From Rhizophagus sp. LPA8_4_AMF (Eukaryota; Glomeromycota; Glomeromycetes; Glomerales; Glomeraceae): a DNA stretch of 21,232 bases. Below, in pieces: positions 1 to 9,359 of this stretch (position 1 is its first letter; each line of letters begins with the position of its first letter). The notes under the pieces were generated by a model. The model was not told where the DNA came from. It searched no databases and worked only from the letters and a program-made list of their open reading frames with translations. Location of the stretch: positions 1-21,232 of the forward strand of contig JADRCO010001222.1 in the NCBI GenBank assembly GCA_021464525.1. Direction: 5' to 3'. The translations under genes were made by a program, and so were the position numbers.

Positions 1-54
1 CATGTACATGTACATGTTCATGTTCTTGTACATGTTCTTGTACATGTACTAGTA
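1..54. repeat. Hexamer microsatellite of CATGTA/CATGTT units
   Basis: The window opens with consecutive six-base units CATGTA, CATGTA, CATGTT, CATGTT, CTTGTA, CATGTT, CTTGTA, CATGTA and then a degenerate CTAGTA. CATG and TACATGTA are self-complementary, so the tract could also fold. It is cut by the window edge, so its full length is unknown. Confidence 0.8.
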
Positions 55-351
55 CTATAATATACTTAAAATTAAATTGAGAGTTTTTTACGAAAAAGGC
101 AACTTTTTTTGTATCCATGGCAACCATGCATGTGGATGATTTTCAAAATCGGAATAGAAAATTTAGGCGAAAATCTGGCTAAAATGAAATGATCAACCAA
201 AATTTTCGCCTTTTGAAGAAAAAAATTGGCCAAAAATCCTACTTGGGGGTTAATATGGACACATCATCACATAAGATTTGTTTTTTTACTACATTACGCC
301 GATCAATTTTTTTTTTTATTTCCCTCTAATTTTTTTTTTAAAAAGAAAATT
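55..351 (+). promoter_or_regulatory. AT-rich upstream region of the kinase gene with a small inverted repeat
   Basis: This stretch lies directly upstream of the kinase start codon. It contains an inverted repeat GGCGAAAAT (166-174) / ATTTTCGCC (202-210), probably a relic of a short palindromic element. Long T runs follow (about 308-340), then AAAAAGAAAATT directly before the ATG at 352. Such a T-tract/A-tract arrangement before start codons suggests a promoter or 5' leader. No clear TATA box can be assigned. Confidence 0.35.
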
Positions 352-2461
352 ATGTCGTCTCATGATGATATTAAATGTAAAAATTGTGGTGAAATATTCG
401 GAAATATATTTGCTAAATGGTGCAAACCATGCGAAATAAATAATATTAAGAAAAATTTTGCAAATTTGAGTGAAAATGAAAAAATTAATGAACTTATTCA
501 AGAAATTCAACTAAATATTGAGAGTTATAAGGATATAGTTGTTGAATGGATACCATATAACCAATTAAATGATATCAAAGAAATAGGTAAAGATGATTCT
601 AACATAATATATTCAGCAAGATGGATAGATGGTCCATTAAATTATGATGATTATGATGGAAATTATGAAAAAAGAATGCCTAATAAGAAAGTTTCTTTAA
701 AATACTTAAATAATTCACAAAATATTACCTGTGAATTTTTAAATGAGGTAAAATTTCTAATTCTTTTTAATTTAATTTAAGAATCTTTTATCATAATAAC
801 TTATTTCTATATATTTTTTTTTTTTTTTTAGTTAGTTAAATCATATTCTATTGATACTTTCAAAATTGATATTCTTAAAATATATGGAATATCCCAAAAT
901 CCAGATACAAAAGATTATATTTTAGTCCTTTATGATGCTTTTTGTGAAAATTGTGGTAATCAATATACAGAAATTTGTGGTGTTCGATATACAAATGCTA
1001 TACCTATTAAATGGTGTAAACCTTGTAAAATTAATAATTTAAAACATAATTTTTCAAACTGGACCAGTGAAAATAAAAAAATTGATGATTTCATTCAAGA
1101 AATGCAATTGAAAATTGAGAGTTATAGTGATATTACTGTTGAATGGATACCATATAGCCAGTTTAATGATATCAAAAAAATAGGTAATGATGATTTAATA
1201 ATAATATATTCAGCAGTATGGATAAATGGCCCATTAGAATATGAAGATGATAAAGAGGAATATAACAGAATGTCTAATAAAGAAGTTGCTTTAAAATGTT
1301 TCTATAATTCACAAAATATTATCAATGAATTTTTAAACGAGGTATGCTTTGTAATTCAATAATTTTTTTTTTGTAATTTAATCCTTATTTTTCATTTATT
1401 ATATTAACTATATATATTTTAACAGGCTAAGTCATATACTATTAAAAGATACGAAAATAATATTCCTAAAATATATGGAATATCACAAAATCCAGATACA
1501 AAAGATTATATTTTAGTACTTATTAATGAATTTTGTGAAAATTGTAGTAATTATTATGCAAATATATCTTATAAATGGTGTAAATCATGTAAAATAAATG
1601 ATTTAAAACATAATTTTGCAAATTGGACTAGTGGAAATGAAAAAATTGATGAATTCATTCAAGAAATGCAATTGAAAATTAATAATTGTGATGATATAAT
1701 AATTGAATGGATACAATATAAACAGTTTATTGATATTAAAGAAATAAATAAAAATGCTTCTGTCACAATGTATTCAGCAAGATGGATAGATGGTCCATTG
1801 AATTATAATAAATATGGTAAAAAAGGATATGAAAGAATATCTAATAAGGAAGTTGTTTTAAAATGCTTAAATAATTCACAAAATCTTACTAATAAATTTT
1901 TAATTGAGGTATGGAATTTTTAATTCTTGTAATCTAATTTAAGAAATTTTTATAATAACTTTTTAACATTTTATATATTTTTTAAAGGCTAAAACGTATT
2001 CTACTAAAGATAGTGAATACAATATTCCCAATATATACGGAATATCTCATAACTCAGATACAAATGATTATGTTATGATACTTCAAAATAGTTTTTGTGA
2101 AAATTGCAGTAATCAATATACGGATACATATCATCAATGGTGTAAATCTTGTCAAATAAATAATTTAAAACAAAACTTTAAAAACTGGACAAGTGGAAAT
2201 AAAAAAATTGATGAATTTATTCAGGAAATTCAATTAGAAGTTAATACATGGAAGGATGGAATAGTTGAATGGATACCATATAATCAATTTGATAGTATCA
2301 AAGAAATAGGAAAAGGTGGTTTTGCTATAGTATATTCAGCAATATGGATGAATGGCCCATTAAAATATAATGAAAAGAAATACAATAGGATTTCTAATAA
2401 AGAAGTTGCTTTGAAAGTTTTATATAATTCACAAAATATTACTGATGAATTTATAAATGAG
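352..2461 (+). repeat. Tandem exon-duplication array (four units) inside the kinase gene
   Basis: Exons 1-4 are diverged copies of one unit. The splice donors at 748, 1342, 1909 and 2462 give periods of 594, 567 and 553 bases, and each donor follows a codon pair Asn-Glu or Ile-Glu (exon ends NE, NE, IE, NE). Each internal exon starts with the beta4-beta5 piece (IYGIS.N.DT..Y) and at the hinge switches directly to the next CENC zinc knuckle, so the C-lobe is absent from units 1-3. Intron positions are identical in all units, which points to duplication of an exon plus its intron. Confidence 0.8.
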
Positions 2462-3376
2462 GTATAAATTTTTCTTTGAATTCGATTATATATCTTTCTG
2501 TATAATAATAATAAATTTTTTATTATTTTCTTATAGGTTAAAGCTTATTATATTAATTATGATGATTGTGTACTTAAAATATATGGAATATCTCAAAATC
2601 CAGATACAAAAGAATACATTATGGTACTTCAATATGCAAATATTGGAAATTTAAATAGTTATAATAATATCAATAGAAATTGGCATTGGGAAGAAAAATT
2701 ACTTATATTAAAAGATATTATTGAAGGTCTTATGAAAATTCATAAAAATGGAATGGTTCATCGTGATTTTCATATAGGAAATATATTATTATCATTTGCA
2801 ACTGATAATATTATTTCAGGTACTGGAAATAGTGATTTTTATTTATATATTTCAGATATGGGATTATGTGGTGATGTTAGTAATATAGATGAAACAAATA
2901 CTTATGGAGTCATGCCTTATGTAGCTCCTGAAGTATTAAAAGGGAGACCTTATACTCAAGCAGCAGATATATATAGCTTTGGTATGATTATGTATTTTGT
3001 AGCAACAGGAAGACAACCTTTTTCTAATTGCGCACATGATCATCACTTAGTATTAGATATTTGTAGAGAAGGAATTAGACCCGAAATAAGTGAATCAGAA
3101 GCACCAAAATGTTACATTGATTTAATGAAAAGGTGTTGGGATTCAAATCCAGATAATAGGCCAAATGCTGCTGAAGTAGTTAAATTTATTGAATTATTTA
3201 ATTCAAATGAAAATGATGAATTTGTTGAAAAAGTAGAAATAAATAGAATAACAAATCTTTTACCTACTGAAGACAGCCAATTAAATACCCATTCACAAGC
3301 TTATTATACTTCTCGATTACTTAATCCATTTACTACTGAATGGCGTGAAGGCTTAGACTGTGCAATTGAAGATTAA
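352..3376 (+). CDS. Protein kinase (TKL-like) with four tandem zinc-knuckle/N-lobe modules, five exons
   Basis: Proposed exons are 352-747, 832-1341, 1426-1908, 1988-2461 and 2537-3376, giving 900 residues. All four introns are GT-AG, 75-84 bases, phase 0. Four modules each carry a CxxC...WCKxC zinc knuckle, a WIPYxQF-type segment, a Gly-loop region, a K(E/K)VxLK strand and an NEV helix end. Modules 1-3 have eroded Gly-loops (IGKDDSNII, IGNDDLIII, INKNASVTM). Module 4 is intact: GKGGFAIVY from about residue 571, VALK Lys 606, alpha-C Glu 621. Only module 4 continues into a C-lobe: HRD 696-698 with Asn 703, DMG 728-730 in place of DFG, APE 751-753, then DIYSFG and a CWDxxPxxRP motif. Expected role: cytosolic Ser/Thr or dual-specificity signalling kinase; substrate unknown. 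I chose the ATG at 352 because the in-frame ATG at 226 would translate a homopolymer-rich leader. Alternatives are separate gene fragments or a different splicing pattern; continuous frames and conserved junctions favour one gene. Confidence 0.8.
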
Positions 3377-4200
3377 GCCAAAATTGGAATACTATTATTG
3401 TTTACTTTTGAATCAAAATATGATAAGACAAAATATTATAATAAGTATTTATAGTGCATGGATATTTATTATTTATTAAGATTACATTTAATATTTTATA
3501 TTTTGATAATTAAGTATTAAATAATATTTAACATTGATTACAAAATATGTTTAATGATACTCGTTTTTATATTGAACCTTTTACTGTGCCATTATCAAAA
3601 TTAACTATAAATATTATTGCATGCTGATATCTAATTTTTTTCCTAATAAATTAACAAGATTATGTTGATCTTTTAAAATTTTAACTTATTAGGAGCCGGA
3701 CCTGTGGAAAAAAGGTTACAAGCAAATACTCGTGTAAGTGAACATCTATATATTATAATAAATAATTTGTGTGTAATAGTAACGTGATATTTATACAGGT
3801 TAATCTAAATTTCTGAATTGTGCAATATGTGATTCATCTGCGGCTCTGCGCCTGATCCTTATTCTTTATAGTTAAGACCCGCTTGATCGGCAAGTCATGT
3901 TGATTACTAACAATGTAATTTTTAGTTCTCTTTCTGTTTCTACTAATGCTAATAAGTAGTAGATAATAAAATTTTAGTTTTTTTTTGTAATAGATCGGTA
4001 GAGTAAATTTTTCTGGAAAATTTTTTTTCATGACAATAGATTGGTATAATGAAATTCTTTGAAATTTTTTTTTAATTCATATACTGTATAACACTCACAC
4101 ACAATTCACATTTATTTGTATAAGCATATGAATTATATAAATTTATTACATTTATTTCTTACTAATGTCATCATAATAATGGTAAAAAACTAGACCTATT
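3377..4200. other. AT-rich intergenic stretch after the kinase
   Basis: I see no gene here. The first part should hold the 3' untranslated region and polyadenylation site of the kinase gene, but no site can be assigned with certainty. Around 3690-3740 and 3840-3900 there are short less AT-rich segments (for example GGAGCCGGACCTGTGG and CGGCTCTGCGCCTGATCC) that stand out from the background and may be old repeat relics. Confidence 0.4.
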
Positions 4201-4204
4201 AACG

Positions 4205-4361
4205 TAGTGCTTTGATCTGTATCTGAATCAATCTGGATTGACCCAGATTTTTTTTTTGGATATCCAAAATCCGCGGTCTGGATTATAAACCGGATGAAAA
4301 ATATTCGGATTAACCCAGAATTCAGATAAAATTTTTATTATTTTTTTTTTGCATAGCACTG
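4205..4361. mobile_element. Candidate miniature hAT-like element (MITE)
   Basis: The outer ends TAGTGCTTTG (from 4205) and CATAGCACTG (ending 4361) are near inverted repeats with the (C/T)AGTG start common in hAT elements. Inside, a second inverted pair, TATCTGAATCAATCTGGATTG (about 4218-4238) and the related complement ending in CAGAATTCAGATA (to about 4329), flanks a block of GGATAT/ATCC and CCGCGG palindromic words. There is no coding capacity. I do not see a convincing 8-bp target duplication, so the exact ends are uncertain. Confidence 0.4.
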
Positions 4362-4602
4362 TAACTCCGTAACTTTATATGATATCATTAAGATTTATAA
4401 ATTCCTAAATCATGAGATTTGAATATTCACCTTACTTCCTTTAAACTAAATTTTGATTAGCTAACTTTTTAACAAAAACGCGTTATTGTTACTATAATTT
4501 AGACGCAAATAATTTTTGTAATAAAATTTTTTCATTTATAAATGCAATGTTAAATTAAAAAAAATGTTTATTATAATGTTTTTCTTTATTTAAGTTGGAT
4601 TA

Positions 4603-5095
4603 TTATACAATAATGAAAAAAGAAATAATATACTGAAAATAACAATAAAAAAATGCTAAAAAGGAATGAAAAGATAAAATAGAACAAAATGAAATAAAAA
4701 AGATGAAAGAAAATAAAGAAAAGCAAAAAAATAAAAGGTGAATGAAGAAAGCATGAAAAAAAGAGATGATGATGGAAGCAGAATGAAAAAAGGAGAGAAA
4801 TAAAAAGAGATAGAGGGAGGCAAAAAAAAGAAAGAGTAGGCAAAAAAAAGAAAGAGTAAGCAAAAAAAAAGAAAGAGGAAGCGAAAAAAAAATGATAAAA
4901 AGAAAGTGGAAGCAAAAAAAAGGAAGAGAATGTGAAAAAAGAAAGAGGAAATGAAAAAAGAAAAGGTAACAAATAAGAATGAAGGAAAGAATTGGAGAAA
5001 GGCAAAAATAATGGAAAGAATAAAGAAGAAATACAGAAAAGGGATGAAGAAGAACAAAAATAAAAGAATGAAATGTAAGAAATAAAACAAAAAAA
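4603..5095. repeat. Long polypurine (A/G) tract with tandem subrepeats
   Basis: For almost 500 bases the plus strand is nearly all purine: A runs mixed with GAAAG, GGAAG and GATGA words. Part of it is a clear tandem repeat: GGCAAAAAAAAGAAAGAGTA occurs twice back to back at 4819-4858 and is followed by variants (AGCAAAAAAAAAGAAAGAGG and so on). The minus strand stays open for about 196 codons only because Phe/Ser/Leu-type codons lack stops. The translation is a low-complexity F/S/L string, so I do not call a gene. Confidence 0.85.
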
Positions 5096-5102
5096 AAAAT
5101 GA

Positions 5103-5179
5103 ACTTTGCTAAATGTAATTGTCAACCAATCAAAAATTTTAAATTTCGCGTGACGTGTGGCGCCTAAATCTAGCAAAGT
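5103..5179. mobile_element. 77-bp miniature element with ACTTTGCTA terminal inverted repeats
   Basis: ACTTTGCTA at 5103-5111 is the exact reverse complement of TAGCAAAGT at 5171-5179. The interior contains TTTCGCGTGACGTGTGGCGCC, GC-richer than its surroundings. It lies at the right edge of the polypurine tract. The size and perfect 9-bp ends fit a MITE or an internally deleted transposon; flanking target duplications are not obvious. Confidence 0.45.
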
Positions 5180-5187
5180 ACATATAT

Positions 5188-5345
5188 AGATTTTTTTAAT
5201 TTTACCGTGAGTCCGTGAGAATTTTCAATTAATATACAAACGGGTAAATATCGTGTTTTGAATTATCGATGTTTCAGAAAAGTAGTACTTGATAAGTATC
5301 ATCCCATTCTTGAAAATCTCGTTCATTATAGTTATAATTATTAAT
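5188..5345 (-). pseudogene. Decayed F-box/LRR gene fragment
   Basis: On the minus strand this segment aligns by eye with 16270-16440 of the intact F-box/LRR gene in this window. Shared words include GAGAATTTTCAATTAA(T/C)ATACAAAC, GGTAAATATCGTGTT and TTCATTATA. It corresponds to part of the leucine-rich repeat region. It has gained small deletions and stops and has no open frame, and both ends stop abruptly. I infer a relic of a past family duplication, not a functional gene. Confidence 0.6.
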
Positions 5346-6650
5346 TACATTAAAAATGAAAAAAATTCATAATAATGTAATCACTATTCCTTTTATTGCC
5401 TTTCTTAATTTTATTTCTTAACAATATTGATAAGGTTAAATCTGAATTGTCTACATCTTTTTTAGAAATTAGACTTTGATAATATATTCAATAGTTAAAT
5501 ATGGAATTAAGGAAAATAAGTTGATACTACATATTAGATATAAAGGAATGCTGTTTCTAACGAAAATTTGTTCAGATAATAAATAAATAATAGTTATTGG
5601 GAAATTTCACCGAACTGCGAAGTAGCTCGGAACTTCGGATGATCTTTTAACTACCATACCAAATAACTGTGTTATTTTGCAGACGTATAAGATCTATATA
5701 AGCGTATTTATTAGCAGTATTTTACCTATAAAGATTTATATATGTGATATTTAATCCAAATTACGTAATGCGTCGAAAATATCGGATATTTATGCAATAA
5801 ATAATTTATCTAAAAAATATCAATATGTTGAAAATGACATGATCTATTGGCTGCATAATAATTTGTAATGAAAATAGATTCTTTCTTAACAACTATTTTT
5901 ACTTGAACAAAGTAAACCTACTTCTATGGTAATTGAGCATTTTATGTAAAAGAATGATTATAAGAAACATATAGTAAAGACTATTTAAATTCAAACTAAT
6001 ACATATATACACTAATATATCAGTCCTCGGACTATTGCTGATTTGATTTATTAACATAAAGGCAACGAATTCTTTGGTTTTGTTTCTTTTAAACATTATA
6101 ATGTTGCAATGGAACATCTTTCCATATTGCTGAATATACTGCAGCAATATTATTTTGCTTATTTCTTTGATATCATCAAATTGATTGTATGATATCCATT
6201 CAACTATTACGTCACCATGTCACTCAAATATTATCACTTTATTTATTTGACATGGCTTATACTATTCGTGGTTTATACTTGTATGAAATCACTACAGTTT
6301 TTACATTTAATATGACATTGTGTTTAGAATTTTTATTTATTTATTTTTTTTTTAAAAAAAAAAAATTATTTCAATTATTGCGATCGTAATGAGGTGGTGT
6401 AATACAAATTTTTATGCAATGACGTTTGCATGGAAGTCGGCCGCGAGTTTAACCGCCCATCAAACGATGTGGCTATAACCAAAAAATAATTTGGTACACA
6501 AGCCTTTGATGTTTTAGTGGAGTTAGTGGTAAAAAAAATTAAAACTTTAATTTATAAAAATAGTTGAACTGTGACTCGGAAAATATTGAAAATATTAGTA
6601 AAAAAAATAAAATAAATAAAATGAATTATGTAACAAATAGCAGAACTTAG
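5346..6650. other. Gene-poor AT-rich stretch
   Basis: No gene is recognised. Short open frames at 5899-6147 (-) and 6189-6389 (+) have no recognisable motifs and end in homopolymer tracts. At 5610-5640 there is a small hairpin-like block, CCGAACTGCGAAG...GGAACTTCGG, that may be a transposon end. A perfect-looking T(n)A(n) tract lies at about 6343-6367. A less AT-rich patch at about 6426-6475 (GTCGGCCGCGAG...) is unassigned. Confidence 0.4.
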
Positions 6651-6654
6651 TTGT

Positions 6655-7150
6655 CAAGCACGTCTTTTACAATCGAGTATCAACTTTCTTCGTATAATTT
6701 TCATAATATCCTTTAATGTATAAAGGTTCTTGACCTCGGAAACTTATTCCATATACCAATATTTTACAGTTTTCGTTAGAATTTTCAATTCATAAAACCC
6801 AGGATACGATAAGCATCGTGCCTTGAGTTATTTAAGCTTCGGAAAAAGAAGGAATTGGTAAATATTTTTGCCATTCTTGTACGTCTTGTTTATGAAATTA
6901 TATTCAATATTAAACTCTAAATATTCTATATTTATTAATAATGTAAAGAATAAAACATCCCACATATTTTTTAATGCAACAACCTTCTTTATTTCTATTG
7001 CTTCAATTACACTAAGTATGCATTTTTTTTTCCTTGACATCCATAATAGAAGCCAAATTTTAGGGTGGCGAACTGATGAAAAAAATTTGATGCTCTGAAG
7101 TATTGAGATATAAAGGTAATGCCACTATCCAATTGAAACCTATATATTTT
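6655..7150 (-). pseudogene. Second decayed F-box/LRR gene fragment
   Basis: This minus-strand relic follows the intact F-box/LRR gene over a longer span than the 5.2-kb fragment. Its segments match, in the same order, gene positions around 16285-16550 (TAGAATTTTCAATT, CATTCTTGTACGTCTTG, TATTTATTAATAATG, TTTAATGCA, then a TTCTATTGCTTC word) and, after a deletion, 16755-16815 (GATGCTC...GTATTGA, ATATAAAGGTAATG). The 6655-6770 part can be read as a divergent LRR piece with a FRGQEPLYIKGYYENY-like string. Frameshifts and stops exclude an intact product. It may derive from a paralogue rather than from the neighbouring gene. Confidence 0.6.
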
Positions 7151-7585
7151 TCCTTATAACTATTGAAATTAATTCCTTTGTTTGATCAACACAAATCTTA
7201 TGTGTGTTGAAGGTGATATAGCACCATTTTCATTCAAGAAGAATTGTGTAAAAGTTATTGCATTGTAAATTTCATCCTTTTGTAAACATTATTATAATTA
7301 AGTGTTTCATAGAAATTTTTCTATAATTCTAACCCCTTTATTTGATCGTTTTATATATAAAAGGTTATGTAGATAAAGCAAACTGAACGTGACAAATAAG
7401 AACTTATTTATAAAAACAAGGCTTTTTTTTATCATAAAATAATATCATAAAATGCGTCTACAAACGATATTATCGGTCATTTCTGATTACTAGTTCAATG
7501 CTTGCAATAATCAAATAAATTGGGTTAGATTTTAATACATTTCATCATAGTTATGTAATTTTAATGAAAAAATGGGTTCCACATG

Positions 7586-7604
7586 TGGCTATGTATGGCT
7601 ATGT
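7586..7604 (+). repeat. TGGCTATGTA short tandem repeat (small block)
   Basis: Two adjacent copies of TGGCTATGT(A) occur here. The same word recurs in a larger block about 160 bases downstream, so the two are probably parts of one repeat family. Confidence 0.6.
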
Positions 7605-7761
7605 AGAGTATTACATATAAGCCATACTGTATGACCATATAGTACAAAAGAAATAATAACCAATATATTATATATTAATATAATAAATATTGAAAAAATA
7701 TGAATGATGTGGATTAAATACTTTCATAAAGTACAGATTAGCTGTCAGTTTGTCCATTTAC

Positions 7762-7842
7762 CTGGCTATGTATTGTTGTGTATAAATATACATGGCTATA
7801 CATGATTATGTGTGGCTATACATGGCTATGTGTGGCTATGTG
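7762..7842 (+). repeat. TGGCTATG minisatellite
   Basis: The words TGGCTATG, TGGCTATACATG and TGTGGCTATG recur five times within about 80 bases, with one diverged copy (CATGATTATG). It looks like a degenerate minisatellite with 8-16 base units. Confidence 0.7.
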
Positions 7843-8963
7843 ATTTTTTTTATAATATTTAAACACCGGAAGATCAATGTTCGAAAGTTTGATATATTGA
7901 ATATGTTAAATATACCACATATATGGCGCATATGGCATATATTAAATATTTTAAACATTTTTAGTTTAGTATTTTTATGTATATATAGATGTGTTTATTT
8001 TCGATGTAATAAGACAGATACCAATTAATAATTACAGATATTGATAAATAACATTTTAATAAATAAAGTTTTATTATTAATTTGTTTGTTATATACACTT
8101 GACCCATTGTTTATTATTATAAATCCTTTATTTGTGTCTGATTGTATATGCTGTTTGGAATGCTATACTTTATTCACATCTGATCGGATTTATAGTTAAT
8201 TTTGTTAATTGTAATTTTTAGTTAAATTGTGTTTATTATCTTTGGGATAATTGTTTTTATATTTATTTTATAAAAACACCTTCTGCTTTACCCTAATTAA
8301 TTTTCATTTATTTTTATAAACATTAAAGAACTGATAATTACAGTATTTATTATTCACAATAAAAGTAATAATAACTAGGAGGTATTGAATATATTATAAA
8401 TAAATATATAATCAAATAGTATAACAAATCAAACTGCCAGAAGTGTTTATAACTATTACTATATCTAGCATTTATTTATAATTCATTTCTTTAGTAAATT
8501 TACTAAAAAATAATCATTTACAACAATGATGGGTAACTGAACACAATTTAAAGGCAGAAAGCCAAATCTATTTGGAGTCCTCACCTTCTGAATTGAATGT
8601 AAACATTTTATAAATGGAAGATTAATATCAAAACCAATTAGAGGATAACATATCAACTAATAGTAAGCAGCTATAGACATTACTGCTCAAAGTACTACTA
8701 TAAGATAAATAAAGCTTGTTGTAAAATTCAAGGCATATTGTAGGAATTATTAATTGCATCAGTGCCTACTGAAGACAAGAGTGAAGATAGTGAACTTAGA
8801 CTTGATCATTCCTCAGAAAGCCTAATCTTATAATTTATTAGCATGATAACTTATAGGGTTTATATCTGACCATTTTAATGATATTACATTTATAGTTGTA
8901 AATTAGAAAACATTTATTTATTTTATTAATATGAAATTTGCCTATTAAATCAGATCAAAAATT

Positions 8964-9359
8964 TTGCAGGAAACTTCAATATGGAAATTTATTAGAATTT
9001 ATTTCTATTATAATATTAATTTTATTAGCCCCATAATCCTGCTAGAATGTGTCAGAAAACTGATGATTAAAACCATTAGCAGACATCTAAATGAAACCTT
9101 CAATAGATCAGGCAGACGTTTTTTCAAACAAAACAATAATTTAATTTTATACACCATTTGGGATTTGATTGATACTAAAGAATTAGAATTTAACATTTAA
9201 AAAGTTAAAGGTCACTCTGGGTGTCAATGGAATGATGCTGCAGATTTGATGGCAAAATCTGGTGGTTCTTTAGCTAGTTACAATAATAATAGAATTATTA
9301 ATATTAGAGATTTAGGTAGTTTTACTTGTAGTTTTAGATTTTTACCTTTAAACAAATAA
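8964..9359 (+). pseudogene. Non-LTR retrotransposon relic: RT scrap joined to RNase H domain
   Basis: One frame, broken by a single stop (TAA at 9198-9200), encodes a reverse transcriptase scrap with the motif LLECVRKLMIK (the region before RT motif A) and then the C-terminal half of an RNase H domain: a W.LID.KEL strand, KVKGHSG, ND.ADLMAKSGG. In the family, KV(K)xHSG...ND.AD.LA contains the last active-site residues of RNase H. The RT core between the two is missing, so this is an internally deleted copy. It ends at a stop at 9357-9359 after FRFLPLNK. The relic is inactive. Confidence 0.7.

Larger units (their letters stand above)
7151..8960. other. AT-rich stretch without recognised genes
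   Basis: Apart from the TGGCTATG-type repeat annotated separately, I find no coding signal. A 78-codon open frame at 7792-8028 is a translation of that repeat plus AT-rich DNA and shows no family motif. The part from about 8510 to 8960 has slightly more balanced composition and may be the worn 5' part of the retrotransposon debris that follows, but I cannot identify any domain in it. Confidence 0.4.

Noticed and set aside
226..351. In-frame upstream ATG that would extend the kinase by 42 residues
   Set aside because: The added part encodes homopolymer-driven FFFLF and FFFKKK strings from T and A runs and lies in a probable leader; the ATG at 352 sits just before the first zinc knuckle.
4586..5176. 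Long minus-strand open frame (196 codons) and overlapping frames rich in Phe/Ser/Leu
   Set aside because: They are translations of the complementary strand of the polypurine tract. The absence of stops follows from base composition, and all three minus frames look alike.
5610..5640. CCGAACTGCGAAG...GGAACTTCGG hairpin as a regulatory element
   Set aside because: The pairing is imperfect and no gene is adjacent; a transposon remnant is as likely, and it cannot be decided from this window.
6189..6389. 66-codon plus-strand frame
   Set aside because: No motif, ends in T/A homopolymers, and has no supporting splice or promoter pattern.
6868..7098. Plus-strand 76-codon frame over the F-box relic
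   Set aside because: It is the antisense shadow of the decayed F-box/LRR fragment, which is recognisable on the minus strand.
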